64,000 nt of DNA, from the NCBI RefSeq assembly GCF_049116215.1, contig NZ_JAGDZB010000007.1, positions 186,001 to 250,000 of the forward strand, given 5' to 3'. Positions 26,088 to 34,668 of this stretch are shown piece after piece. Made by a program: the position numbers and the translations under genes. Origin of the DNA: Shimia sp049116215 (GTDB lineage: Bacteria; Pseudomonadota; Alphaproteobacteria; Rhodobacterales; Rhodobacteraceae). The notes beneath the pieces are model-generated. The model made no database searches. It saw only the letters and a list, made by a program, of their open reading frames with translations, and was not told the origin of the DNA. Positions within the stretch are counted from its first letter, which is position 1. Every line of letters starts with the position of its first letter.

Positions 26088-26311
26088 TGTCCACCCTACC
26101 CTGTTGCTCATATCCGACAGCCGGACGTGCCGTCTTATCGTTCTTTTAGAAACCCACGGCGCCTGTCCGTTCCAAGCGGAGGATCGCACCACCGGACATG
26201 TCTCTGATTGACGCGGGCACTTTCTCTGAGACTACCCGTAGGGCGCGCAGGACGTCTACAATTTTCGGCTTTTGCGCAAGCTTTGGTTAACGCTTTGGCG
26301 CGGCAGGCCGT

Positions 26312-26548
26312 TCAGCGTCTGAAATGGGTTGGCACGATGATCAAGGCCCCGACCGAGGACAAAATCGCGTTTAAGCCCGGGCTGCCAAACCCGATGTGAA
26401 ACATGCGGCTGATCATGAAGAACAGGAACGCACCGCCGATACAGATGATGATCGACGGGAGATAGCCATTGCGGGTGAAACCGCTGCGCTCTGACAGGTA
26501 ACCAACGATACCAGCGATGATGACGGTGCCGAAAAAGGAGAAAAACAT
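26312..26548 (-). CDS. Small three-TM membrane protein downstream of fmt
   Basis: A 78-residue, highly hydrophobic protein: segments at residues 3-18, 30-48 and 57-72, separated by SERSGFTRNGYLP, a loop like that in the GlsB/YeaQ/YmgE transglycosylase-associated family. AAGGAG precedes the ATG by 8 bases and the fmt stop is 12 bases upstream, so it is probably the last gene of the def-fmt operon. Function unknown. Confidence 0.7.
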   Translation of the reverse strand: MFFSFFGTVIIAGIVGYLSERSGFTRNGYLPSIIICIGGAFLFFMISRMFHIGFGSPGLNAILSSVGALIIVPTHFRR

Positions 26549-26560
26549 TTGGAGGGCTCC

Positions 26561-27466
26561 TTACAGTTGCTGACCTTTGCTGAGCGGAAAGCCTCGCAGG
26601 AAGATGTCGGCATCTTGCGCGCCTTTGCCCGCACGTTGCAAGCGCAGGAGCTGCACTGCACCATCGCCACAGGCCACAGTAAGGCTATCATCCAGCAGTT
26701 CACCAGCTTGACCCTTGGCGTCAACGAGACGTGAGGCAAGCAGTTTCACCCGCTGGCCGTCAACTTCAGTCCAGGCGCCGGGGAAGGGAGAAAGACCTCG
26801 GATTTTCCGATCCACTTCGGCGGCAGGGGCGGACCAATCGATGCGGGATTCCGCCTTATCGATCTTTTCCGCATAAGTCACACCCTCGTCTGGCTGAGGT
26901 GTGGCGGTCAGGTTGGTTAGGTCTGCCAACGTGTCAACGATGGCGGTAGAGCCCAGCGCGGCGAGGCGATCGTGCAACTGCGCGGTGGTTTCTTCCGCAC
27001 CAATCTCAAGCGAGCGCTCCATCAGCACAGGGCCGGTATCCAGACCGGCGTCCATTTGCATGATGCAGACGCCGGTTTCCTTGTCACCCGCCATAATCGC
27101 GCGGTGAATTGGCGCGGCCCCGCGCCAACGCGGCAAAAGGCTGGCGTGGATGTTCAGACACCCGTTGGTGGGCGTATCGAGCACATATTGCGGCAGGATC
27201 AAACCGTAGGCGACAACCACGCCGACGTCGGCGTCGATGCTGGCAATCAGCTCTTTGGATTCTTCGGTGCGCAATGATTTTGGGTGATGCACCGTCAGGC
27301 CGAGCTCTAGGGCGCGGGCATGAACCGGCGTAGGGCGGTCTTTCTTACCTCGGCCTGCCGGACGTGGCGGCTGGCTGAACACAGCAACGATCTCGTGCCC
27401 CGCATCAACCAGCGCGTCCAGGACGGAGACAGAAAACTCCGGGGTGCCCATAAATAGAATGCGCAT
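26561..27466 (-). CDS. fmt: Methionyl-tRNA formyltransferase
   Basis: A 301-residue enzyme that formylates initiator Met-tRNA using 10-formyl-THF. The start MRILFMGTPEFSVSVLD, the catalytic HASLLPRWRGAAPIHRAI motif and the C-terminal FPGAWTEVDGQRVKLL domain are visible. AGGAG lies 8 bases before the ATG. It follows two deformylase-type genes, giving both halves of the N-formyl cycle in one operon. Confidence 0.95.
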   Translation of the reverse strand: MRILFMGTPEFSVSVLDALVDAGHEIVAVFSQPPRPAGRGKKDRPTPVHARALELGLTVHHPKSLRTEESKELIASIDADVGVVVAYGLILPQYVLDTPTNGCLNIHASLLPRWRGAAPIHRAIMAGDKETGVCIMQMDAGLDTGPVLMERSLEIGAEETTAQLHDRLAALGSTAIVDTLADLTNLTATPQPDEGVTYAEKIDKAESRIDWSAPAAEVDRKIRGLSPFPGAWTEVDGQRVKLLASRLVDAKGQAGELLDDSLTVACGDGAVQLLRLQRAGKGAQDADIFLRGFPLSKGQQL

Positions 27467-27489
27467 GGTGAGGTCTCCTGCTCGTGAAC

Positions 27490-27984
27490 TTAGCGGCGCT
27501 TCTGCGCCTTTTTGATCAGCATGGCGCGTTTGGTTTTGCTGAGGTGATCAAAGTACATCTTACCGTTGATGTGGTCGATCTGGTGCTGCACGGACGTAGC
27601 CCAAAGACCCACAAAGTCTTTTTCAACGATCTCACCATTCTCGTCCATGTAACGCACGGTCACGGCGCGGGGACGCGCGATCTTGGCGGAGACGCCCACC
27701 AGATTTGGGCTAGCCTCCTCATGCTCGCGCGGCTGCGCGGAGGCGTGCAGGATTTCCGGGTTGGCCATGCGGATGGCGGATTTGCCTTCTTCGGTGGCGT
27801 CCACCACGATCAGGCGCTTGAGCACGCCGATCTGGTTGGCGCCCATGCCAACGCCGGGCATAGCGTACATGGTGTCGATCAGATCGTCCCAGACCTGACG
27901 CACCTCATCGGTGATTGCGTCCACCGGTTCAGAGACTGTGCGCAGGCGCTTGTCAGGCCATGGAATACAAGTTCGAACAGTCAT
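27490..27984 (-). CDS. Peptide deformylase-like protein with altered active site
   Basis: A 164-residue paralogue of the neighbouring def. It aligns along its whole length, but key residues differ. Motif 1 is GVGMGANQ (44-51) instead of GxGLAAxQ. Motif 2 is EASPN (90-94) instead of EGCLS, so the metal-ligand cysteine is serine. Motif 3 is HQIDH (134-138) instead of HEIDH, so the catalytic glutamate is glutamine; both histidines remain. Deformylase activity is therefore unlikely. It sits between the intact def and fmt, in the same direction, and its frame is clean, so it is a maintained gene, not a decayed one. A binding or regulatory role, or a different reaction, can be imagined but is not shown. 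Confidence 0.9.
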   Translation of the reverse strand: MTVRTCIPWPDKRLRTVSEPVDAITDEVRQVWDDLIDTMYAMPGVGMGANQIGVLKRLIVVDATEEGKSAIRMANPEILHASAQPREHEEASPNLVGVSAKIARPRAVTVRYMDENGEIVEKDFVGLWATSVQHQIDHINGKMYFDHLSKTKRAMLIKKAQKRR

Positions 27985-28041
27985 TTTATGTGCTCCAGCG
28001 ACAAAGTGATCGGTGGCCTAACCGGCTAGTTCGGCCGCGCG

Positions 28042-28554
28042 TTATCCGCGGGCCAGCTCGCGTTTCATTTTCTGGCTCTTGCGCGTGATCATCTGACGTT
28101 TCATCGGGCCCAGGTAGTCGATGAACAGCTTGCCATTGAGGTGATCAATCTCGTGCTGCACGCAGGTCGCCCAGAGGCCGTCGAAGTCTTTTTCCTGAGG
28201 ATTGCCTTCCATGTCGATCCAGCCAACTCGGACGGATTCAGGGCGGGTCACCTCGGCAAACTGTTCCGGAATCGACAAGCAGCCTTCTTCATAGACGTTC
28301 AGATCTTCGGAGCTGGACAGCACCTCAGGGTTAAACATCACCACCGGTTCAGGATCGCCGTCTTTGATGCAGTCCATCACGATCAAACGGTCCAGCACGC
28401 CAACCTGCGGCGCGGCCAGACCGATACCCGGCGCGTCATACATGGTTTCCAGCATGTCTTTGGCCAGATTGCGCAGATCGTCGGAGAGATCAGACACGGG
28501 TGCACAAACCTTTTTCAGGCGCGGATCGGGGTGGATGAGAATTGGTTTGATCAT
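28042..28554 (-). CDS. def: Peptide deformylase
   Basis: A 170-residue metallohydrolase that removes the formyl group from new proteins. All three motifs are intact: GIGLAAPQ (43-50), EGCLS (90-94, Cys 92 a metal ligand) and HEIDH (134-138, Glu catalytic). The ATG at 28554 matches the usual MIKPILIHPDPRL start; an in-frame ATG at 28563 adds three residues. First gene of a def-def-like-fmt operon. Confidence 0.95.
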   Translation of the reverse strand: MIKPILIHPDPRLKKVCAPVSDLSDDLRNLAKDMLETMYDAPGIGLAAPQVGVLDRLIVMDCIKDGDPEPVVMFNPEVLSSSEDLNVYEEGCLSIPEQFAEVTRPESVRVGWIDMEGNPQEKDFDGLWATCVQHEIDHLNGKLFIDYLGPMKRQMITRKSQKMKRELARG

Positions 28555-28666
28555 GGCCTCCATCTAGGACAGTCACGCCTTTTGCGCAACGGGGTAGCTT
28601 GCGGGCTTGCACCTGAGGCGCATTTCGCTAGCGTGCGGTTGCGTTGTTAAGCAAAGGACACCCGAA

Positions 28667-29839
28667 ATGAACTTCGACGAGAACATCGACCGCTTTGGCT
28701 CCCATTCCGTGAAATGGGACATGATGGAAAAAATCTATGGTGTGTCCGCCGACGATGGGATCTCGATGTGGGTGGCTGACATGGATTTCCGTCCACCAGC
28801 CTGTGTTACTGACGCGATCAAAGGCATGATCAACACTGGCGTGTTTGGCTACTACGGCGACGATGCGGCCTATCGCGACGCGATACGCTGGTGGATGAAA
28901 GAGCGCCACAATTGGTCCGTCGAGCGTGACGAGATTTTCAGCACGCATGGTTTGGTGAATGGCACGGGCCTTTGTGTGGACACTTTCAGCGCGGTGGGCG
29001 ACGGCGTTGTCCTGACCACGCCAGTGTATCACGCCTTTGCGCGGGTGATTAAGGCCGCGGGTCGCGAGGTTGTGGAGTGCGAGCTGGTCAACAACAACGG
29101 CCACTATGAAATGGACTTTGATGCCTGGGACGCGCAGATGAAAGGGCATGAGACCATGTTCATCCTCTGCTCCCCGCACAATCCAGGAGGCCGTGTGTGG
29201 ACGCGGGAAGAGCTTCAGGGCGTGGCTGATTTCTGTAAACGCCACGATCTCATTCTGGTGAGCGACGAAATCCACCATGACCTTGTATATCCGGGCAAAA
29301 CGCACATCCCGATGGTCAATGTCGACCCGAGCATTCTGGACCGTTTGGTGATGATGACTGCCACCACCAAGACGTTTAACATCGCCGGCGGGCTGACCGG
29401 AAATGTGATTATCCCGGATGAAAAGCTGCGCGCCAAATTCGCGGCACGGATGGCCGGACTTGGCGTATCCCCCAACAGTTTTGGCCTGTTCATGGCCGAG
29501 GCGGCCTATTCGCCGGAGGGCGCGGCTTGGGTTGATGGGTTGATTGAATACCTCGACGGCAACCGCAAGATTTTAGACACAGCGATCCAAAGCATTCCCG
29601 GCCTGTCATCCATGTCACTGGAAGCGACTTATCTGAGTTGGGTAGATTTTTCTGGCACAGGCATGAGCCGAGAGGATTTCACCAAGCGCGTGGAACAAGG
29701 GGCGCGCATTTGCGTGAACCACGGCCCGACGTTTGGCAAAGGCGGCGATGACTTTCTGCGCTTCAATATCGCCACGCCACGCGCGCGGGTGGAAGAAGCG
29801 GCCTCGCGATTGGCTGAGGCATTTTCAGACCTTCAGTAG
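28667..29839 (+). CDS. PLP-dependent aminotransferase, MalY/PatB type (cystathionine beta-lyase-like)
   Basis: A 390-residue fold-type I PLP enzyme. MWVADMDFRPPACV, GVFGYYGDDAAY, SPHNPGGRVW, LVSDEIHHDLVYPG and the PLP-binding lysine region TATTKTFNIAGG mark the MalY/PatB subgroup, whose members are C-S lyases acting on cystathionine, cysteine or related substrates. AAAGGA lies before the ATG at 28667; the frame extends to 28607 without support. A strong terminator follows. Exact substrate open. Confidence 0.88.
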   Translation: MNFDENIDRFGSHSVKWDMMEKIYGVSADDGISMWVADMDFRPPACVTDAIKGMINTGVFGYYGDDAAYRDAIRWWMKERHNWSVERDEIFSTHGLVNGTGLCVDTFSAVGDGVVLTTPVYHAFARVIKAAGREVVECELVNNNGHYEMDFDAWDAQMKGHETMFILCSPHNPGGRVWTREELQGVADFCKRHDLILVSDEIHHDLVYPGKTHIPMVNVDPSILDRLVMMTATTKTFNIAGGLTGNVIIPDEKLRAKFAARMAGLGVSPNSFGLFMAEAAYSPEGAAWVDGLIEYLDGNRKILDTAIQSIPGLSSMSLEATYLSWVDFSGTGMSREDFTKRVEQGARICVNHGPTFGKGGDDFLRFNIATPRARVEEAASRLAEAFSDLQ

Positions 29840-29866
29840 GAATAAAGGTCGGGTAGTAAGAAACAA

Positions 29867-29890
29867 GGGCGGGGACTTCCCCGCCCTTTT
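29867..29890. terminator. Terminator between convergent genes
   Basis: A perfect 8-base stem GGGCGGGG / CCCCGCCC with an ACTT loop, followed by TTTT on the plus strand. It lies between the aminotransferase and the minus-strand gene at 29912. Confidence 0.9.
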
Positions 29891-29911
29891 GTTTGGTCAT
29901 GAGGGATCCGA

Positions 29912-30265
29912 TTAGTGCGGACGTCCCAGCAATCCGGCCGGGGTTGGCTCGCTCTGGTAATAGTCTACCGGCGCTTGATCCGTGACGGCTGTGGCGCGTT
30001 TGAACTCATAGTGCATTTCGCCGTCTTCTTCGTCGGTGGCAACCACCAGGCACTGCGAAATATGTTGGGAGCCGTCATAGAGATTCACGAGGCCGCGCAG
30101 GCGTGGCGCGGTTTCCGCATCCAGCGTAAATCCGTCATCCAGAAAACGCACGACCCGAACGCTGAAACCTCCAGCCTCAACACGCAGTCGATGGCGTTGC
30201 TTCAGCGCTTTTTTGCGCGCCATATCAAAACCAGCCTGCACTTCCGCAGAAAAATAAGTGCTCAT
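29912..30265 (-). CDS. Conserved hypothetical protein
   Basis: A 117-residue soluble protein: a basic helical start (FDMARKKALKQRHRLRVEAG) followed by beta-type segments with PRLRGLVNLYDG, which resembles PilZ-like or similar beta-barrel proteins, but no signature is complete. GGAG lies 6 bases before the ATG at 30265. Divergent from the glutathione transferase gene. I do not recognise the family. Confidence 0.7.
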   Translation of the reverse strand: MSTYFSAEVQAGFDMARKKALKQRHRLRVEAGGFSVRVVRFLDDGFTLDAETAPRLRGLVNLYDGSQHISQCLVVATDEEDGEMHYEFKRATAVTDQAPVDYYQSEPTPAGLLGRPH

Positions 30266-30477
30266 GGGATTCTCCATCGTTCGTCTCACTGCATCTCACC
30301 ATGCTGCACTGGTCAAGCGAAGATTTGGTAAACAGTCTGGTTCCTTAGCGGTAGCGTTTTAGGCGACGCCCGCTGTGCGTTGTGCAAATACGCGCAACAC
30401 TCGCGCGGATGTGTTGGTTTTTTGAGAAGCAGCGCTGGCTTAGGTTGAGACCAACATAGACACAAAAGGAATGCGCG

Positions 30478-31452
30478 ATGGGTTTGCTTGTAGACGGAAA
30501 ATGGACCGACCAGTGGTATGACACCAAATCACATGGCGGCAAGTTTGTGCGCTCAGCAGCGCAGTTTCGCAACTGGATCACCGCTGATGGCAGTACCGGA
30601 CCAAGTGGGAAAGCTGGGTTTAAAGCTGAGAGCGGGCGCTATCACCTCTATGTGTCGTATGCCTGCCCCTGGGCGCATCGCACGCTGATCTTCCGCAAGT
30701 TAAAAGGGCTTGAAGAGCACATCACCGTTTCTGCCGTACACCCGGATATGTTCAGCGAAGGCTGGACGTTTGAGACAGATGATCATGGCGCAACAGGGGA
30801 CACGCTGTATGGGTTGAGCCACGCTCATAGTGTCTACACCAAAGCAGATCCGAGCTATTCCGGCCGTGTCACCGTGCCGATCCTCTGGGACAAGCAGCAG
30901 GAAACCATCGTGAGCAATGAAAGCTCCGAGATCATTCGCATGCTCAACAGCGCGTTTGACGCCGTGACCGGCAACACGTTGGACTTCTGGCCCGAAGGAG
31001 AGCGGGAGGCGATCGAAGAGGTCAACGAACGTATTTACGACACTTTTAACAACGGCGTGTACAAATGCGGGTTTGCGACCTCACAGGCAGCCTACGACGC
31101 CGCAGTTTATCCGCTGTTTGACACGCTGGACTGGCTGGAAGAACGTCTCTCTGAGACCCGCTACTTGATGGGGGATCAGATCACCGAGGCGGACTGGCGG
31201 TTGTTCACCACCTTGATCCGTTTTGATCCGGTCTACCACCTGCATTTCAAATGTAACCGCAAGCGGATTGTGGATTACCCAAATCTCTGGGCCTACACGC
31301 GTGAGCTGTACCAGGTATCCGGCGTGGCGGAGACGGTGAACTTCAAACACATTGTCGATCACTATCTGCGCAGTCACACCAGCATCAATCCAAATCAGAT
31401 TGTGCCGATCAATCCGGTGATCGACTATGACGAACCACACGGGCGCGGCTAA
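30478..31452 (+). CDS. Glutathione S-transferase, glutathionyl-hydroquinone reductase type (YqjG/ECM4)
   Basis: A 324-residue Xi-class GST-like enzyme. The catalytic CPWAHRT motif lies near residue 62, the conserved W-DQ and SNESSEIIRML blocks and the C-terminal helical domain (RYLMGDQITEADWRLFTTLIRFDPVY) follow. These enzymes reduce glutathionyl-hydroquinones. AAAAGGA precedes the ATG by 8 bases. It is followed by an inverted repeat and the cobalamin genes but there is no functional link visible. Confidence 0.92.
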   Translation: MGLLVDGKWTDQWYDTKSHGGKFVRSAAQFRNWITADGSTGPSGKAGFKAESGRYHLYVSYACPWAHRTLIFRKLKGLEEHITVSAVHPDMFSEGWTFETDDHGATGDTLYGLSHAHSVYTKADPSYSGRVTVPILWDKQQETIVSNESSEIIRMLNSAFDAVTGNTLDFWPEGEREAIEEVNERIYDTFNNGVYKCGFATSQAAYDAAVYPLFDTLDWLEERLSETRYLMGDQITEADWRLFTTLIRFDPVYHLHFKCNRKRIVDYPNLWAYTRELYQVSGVAETVNFKHIVDHYLRSHTSINPNQIVPINPVIDYDEPHGRG

Positions 31453-31465
31453 ATGGGTAAAACCT

Positions 31466-31495
31466 CACTGCGCTGGCAAGAAAGCTTGCGCAGTG
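31466..31495. repeat. Inverted repeat upstream of the cobalamin genes
   Basis: CACTGCGC and GCGCAGTG form a perfect 8-base inverted repeat with a 14-base loop, just after the GST stop. No T tract follows, and no cobalamin-riboswitch core is visible. Confidence 0.6.
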
Positions 31496-31544
31496 AACAT
31501 CATTTGCGGTACGCGCGCTTTGCAGCATCACAGCAGGGCGCGAC

Positions 31545-32525
31545 ATGACCACCTCCCCTCAATCGGCCACTCCGGAACAACGCGACCACGGCGGCGGGCT
31601 TGATGCCGCGAGGGATCAATGGGGCGGCAGCCGCGACAGTTGGCTGGATTTGTCAACCGGCATCAATCCAGTGCCTTACACCATGCCCCACATCCTCATG
31701 GACGATTGGGCGCGCCTACCCGACAAAGTGGCACAAAACGGTCTGCTGAAGGCAGCGCGTGCGTTTTGGAAGGTGCCGGATGGGGCGGCGATCCTCGCCG
31801 CGCCCGGCGCCTCTGCACTGATTGCGCGCATTCCGTCTTTGCTGGATCAAGGCAAGGTGCAGATTGAGACTCCAACCTACAATGAACACGCGGCCGCCTT
31901 TACAGCCCAAGGATGGCAACTGGGCAATGAAGCGCCCAATGCGCAGGTGGTTGTACATCCAAACAACCCAACCGGTCGCCTATGGTCCGTGGATGATCTC
32001 ACCGCGCCCTTTGCCGTGATTGACGAGAGTTTTTGCGACGTCACGCCGGATTGGAGCATGATCCGTGTGACGGACCAACCTGGCCGGATTGTGCTCAAGA
32101 GTTTTGGCAAATTCTGGGGACTGGCAGGCGTGCGGCTTGGCTTTGCCATCGGTGCGCCGGAATTGATTGCGCAGTTGGCTGATCTCACCGGCCCCTGGGC
32201 TGTGTCCGGTCCCGCATTGACCATAGGCACCTCAGCTTTGCTCGAAACCGGCTGGGCACTGGAAACCCGCGAGCGGTTGCGCAAGGACAGTGACCGACTG
32301 GATCAATTGATGCAGATTGCCGGGGCAAGCCTGTCTGGTGGCACCAGCCTGTTTCGCTTGTATGAAGTGGACGATGCCGCCAAGTGGCAGAACCACCTTG
32401 CGCGATACCATATTTGGACCCGCATCTTCCCATATTCCAAAACCTATTTGCGGCTGGGACTGCCCGCGCCCGACCGTTGGGATCAAGTAGAACACGCATT
32501 GCGCATGATGGAGCATGAGTTTTGA
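31545..32525 (+). CDS. cobD: Threonine-phosphate decarboxylase (CobC/CobD)
   Basis: A 326-residue PLP enzyme that makes (R)-1-amino-2-propanol phosphate, the linker of the cobalamin lower loop. HGGGLDAA, LDLSTGINP, VVHPNNPTGR, VIDESFCD and the PLP lysine in LKSFGKFWGLAGVRLGF are visible. This name follows the Salmonella scheme; in the Pseudomonas scheme it is cobC. It overlaps the next gene by 4 bases. Confidence 0.9.
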   Translation: MTTSPQSATPEQRDHGGGLDAARDQWGGSRDSWLDLSTGINPVPYTMPHILMDDWARLPDKVAQNGLLKAARAFWKVPDGAAILAAPGASALIARIPSLLDQGKVQIETPTYNEHAAAFTAQGWQLGNEAPNAQVVVHPNNPTGRLWSVDDLTAPFAVIDESFCDVTPDWSMIRVTDQPGRIVLKSFGKFWGLAGVRLGFAIGAPELIAQLADLTGPWAVSGPALTIGTSALLETGWALETRERLRKDSDRLDQLMQIAGASLSGGTSLFRLYEVDDAAKWQNHLARYHIWTRIFPYSKTYLRLGLPAPDRWDQVEHALRMMEHEF

Positions 32526-33430
32526 GCACGGCAGGCATTCTGATAGGCGCGCTTCTTTTGGATGCCGTGTTTGGTGAGCCGCGGTGGCTGTGGCAAAGGG
32601 TGCCACACCCGGCCGTTCTCATGGGCAATGTGATTGGCCGCGCGGATCAGGACTACAACAACAGCATAAACCGCAAGGCCAAAGGCGTCATCGTGGTGAT
32701 CGCACTTGTTCTTGCGGCATGGGTGGTGGGCGGCATCATCAGCCTATTTGGCTGGCTGCCGCAGATGCTTTTGGCGGCGGTTCTTTTGGCTCAGCGTTCG
32801 CTTGTGGAGCATGTAACAGCCGTTGGCGATGCCTTACGCCTGTCGTTGGGAGATGGGCGCATGATGGTGGCTCGGATAGTCAGCCGGGACACCAAAGCGA
32901 TGGATCAAAGCGCCGTTGCACGTTCCGCCATTGAAAGCGGTGCCGAGAACCTGAGTGACGGGGTGATTGCGCCAGCATTTTGGTTCTTGATTGGGGGGCT
33001 GCCGGGGCTGTTGATCTACAAAATTGTGAACACCGCCGACAGTATGATTGGATACAAAACCGAGCACCACAAGGACTTTGGCTGGGCGGCAGCACGGCTG
33101 GATGATGTCCTCAACTGGGTGCCTGCGCGTCTCACAGCGGTGTTCATAGCCGCGACACATGCCGGATTGGGACAATGGAAGGCCATCAAGGCGGATACGA
33201 AATTGCACCGCTCTCCCAACGCAGGCTGGCCGGAAGCCGCCATGTCCCGCGCATTGGATTTGGCGGTGGCCGGGCCACGGTCATACCATGGCAAGATGCA
33301 GGACTTTCCCTATGTGAACCCCGAGGGCCGCAAGGAACTGGAGGCCGATGATGTGGATGCCTGTTGTCGCGCATTGTGGCTGACATGGGCCGCCGGATTG
33401 GCTTTGGTTGTGGGCCTGGCGCTGCTCTAG
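32522..33430 (+). CDS. cbiB: Adenosylcobinamide-phosphate synthase CbiB/CobD
   Basis: A 302-residue inner membrane enzyme that attaches aminopropanol phosphate to adenosylcobyric acid, using the product of the gene just upstream. Conserved blocks: LLLDAVFGEPRWLWQRVPHPAVLMG, VSRDTKAMDQ, SAIESGAENLSDGVIAP, VNTADSMIGYKTEHHKDFGWAAARLDD and a final membrane helix. The start is a TTG whose bases overlap the upstream stop (TTGA); no ATG in frame is close. Called cobD in the Pseudomonas scheme. Confidence 0.92.
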   Translation: MSTAGILIGALLLDAVFGEPRWLWQRVPHPAVLMGNVIGRADQDYNNSINRKAKGVIVVIALVLAAWVVGGIISLFGWLPQMLLAAVLLAQRSLVEHVTAVGDALRLSLGDGRMMVARIVSRDTKAMDQSAVARSAIESGAENLSDGVIAPAFWFLIGGLPGLLIYKIVNTADSMIGYKTEHHKDFGWAAARLDDVLNWVPARLTAVFIAATHAGLGQWKAIKADTKLHRSPNAGWPEAAMSRALDLAVAGPRSYHGKMQDFPYVNPEGRKELEADDVDACCRALWLTWAAGLALVVGLALL

Positions 33431-33495
33431 GTGCTTGCCCGAGGAGCAGGCTCTGGCTATGTCTGGGCAACATTTTGCACCATGAGGGTATTTGT

Positions 33496-34668
33496 ATGCG
33501 TCTTTTGCCAGCGCTGACCGCGGCGTTCCTGACCGTCAGCACAGCCACCACAGCCGCCGCGCAATGCGGCGGGTCTTTTAACAACTTTGTCAACGGCCTA
33601 AAAAAAGAAGCCATGTCCAAAGCCTATTCTAAAGGCACCGTGGATAAGTTCTTTGCCAGCGCGCGACAGGACCCCAAAACCATCAAGGCAGACCGCTCCC
33701 AAGGTGTGTTCCAGATGCCGTTTCTGGATTTTTCCCAGCGTTTGATCAGCCAAAATCGAATTGATGTCGGCCGCAAAAAAGCCAAACAATACGCTTCGAC
33801 CTTCAATCGGATCGAAAAGCAGTATGGCGTGTCGCGCGGTGTGCTTTTGGCCTTTTGGGCGTTTGAGACCGACTACGGCGCCTTCCAAGGCGATTTCAAC
33901 ACGCTGAATTCTCTGGTGACACTGGCGCATGATTGCCGCCGCCCCGACTTGTTCCGCCCGCAGGTGTTTGCCGCGCTGGAGCTTTACAAACGCGGCAACT
34001 TCAGCCCCACCAAAACAACAGGTGCTTGGGCCGGGGAGATTGGCATGGTGCAGATGCTGCCTGCGGACATTATTGAAAACGGTGTGGATGGCGACGGCGA
34101 CGGCAAAGTCAGCCTGAAAACCTCGCCACAAGATGCGCTGATGTCCGGCGGCAAGATGCTGTCTCATCTTGGCTGGCGCAAAAATGAGCCGTGGCTGCAA
34201 GAGGTTGTGGTGCCGAGCAATCTGGATTGGTCCAAGTCTGGCTTGGACACCACTCTGCCTGCCAACCAATGGGCGAAGATGGGTGTAAAGCCACGCGAAG
34301 GCAAACTGGCCAACCTGCCGGCCTCGCTGCTGCTGCCACAGGGGCGCAAAGGTCCGGCGTTTTTGGCTTATCCAAACTACAGTGTGTATTTTGAGTGGAA
34401 CAAAAGCTTCGTCTACGTGACCACGGCGGCCTATTTTGCCAACCGTTTGGAAGGCAAGGCACGCTACAATGCAGGCAACCCGGATCCCGGTCTGTCCAGC
34501 AACCAGATGAAACAGTTGCAGAAAAAGCTGAAGGCACGCGGTCATGACGTTGGCAAGGTGGACGGCATTCTGGGCAAACTGACCCGTCGTGCTGTTCAAG
34601 CAGAGCAAGTGCGTCTAGACCTGCCGGCAGACGCCTGGCCAACACCACAGTTGTTAAACGCGCTGTGA
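33496..34668 (+). CDS. Lytic murein transglycosylase (MltB-like, with PG-binding domain)
   Basis: A 390-residue exported enzyme. An N-terminal signal peptide ends near AAAQCGG; a lipobox is not clear. The SLT_2 domain (about 28-310) has the catalytic glutamate in FWAFETDYG and the EIGMVQMLPADI block, and the C-terminus (about 330-385) is a peptidoglycan-binding domain (LSSNQMKQLQKKLKARGHDVGKVDGILG). It cleaves murein to 1,6-anhydromuropeptides in the periplasm. GAGGG precedes the ATG at 33496. The downstream gene overlaps by 4 bases. Confidence 0.92.
   Translation: MRLLPALTAAFLTVSTATTAAAQCGGSFNNFVNGLKKEAMSKAYSKGTVDKFFASARQDPKTIKADRSQGVFQMPFLDFSQRLISQNRIDVGRKKAKQYASTFNRIEKQYGVSRGVLLAFWAFETDYGAFQGDFNTLNSLVTLAHDCRRPDLFRPQVFAALELYKRGNFSPTKTTGAWAGEIGMVQMLPADIIENGVDGDGDGKVSLKTSPQDALMSGGKMLSHLGWRKNEPWLQEVVVPSNLDWSKSGLDTTLPANQWAKMGVKPREGKLANLPASLLLPQGRKGPAFLAYPNYSVYFEWNKSFVYVTTAAYFANRLEGKARYNAGNPDPGLSSNQMKQLQKKLKARGHDVGKVDGILGKLTRRAVQAEQVRLDLPADAWPTPQLLNAL

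Noticed and set aside
31466..31544. Cobalamin riboswitch before the cob genes
   Set aside because: The conserved core boxes of the B12 riboswitch are not present; only a simple stem is seen.
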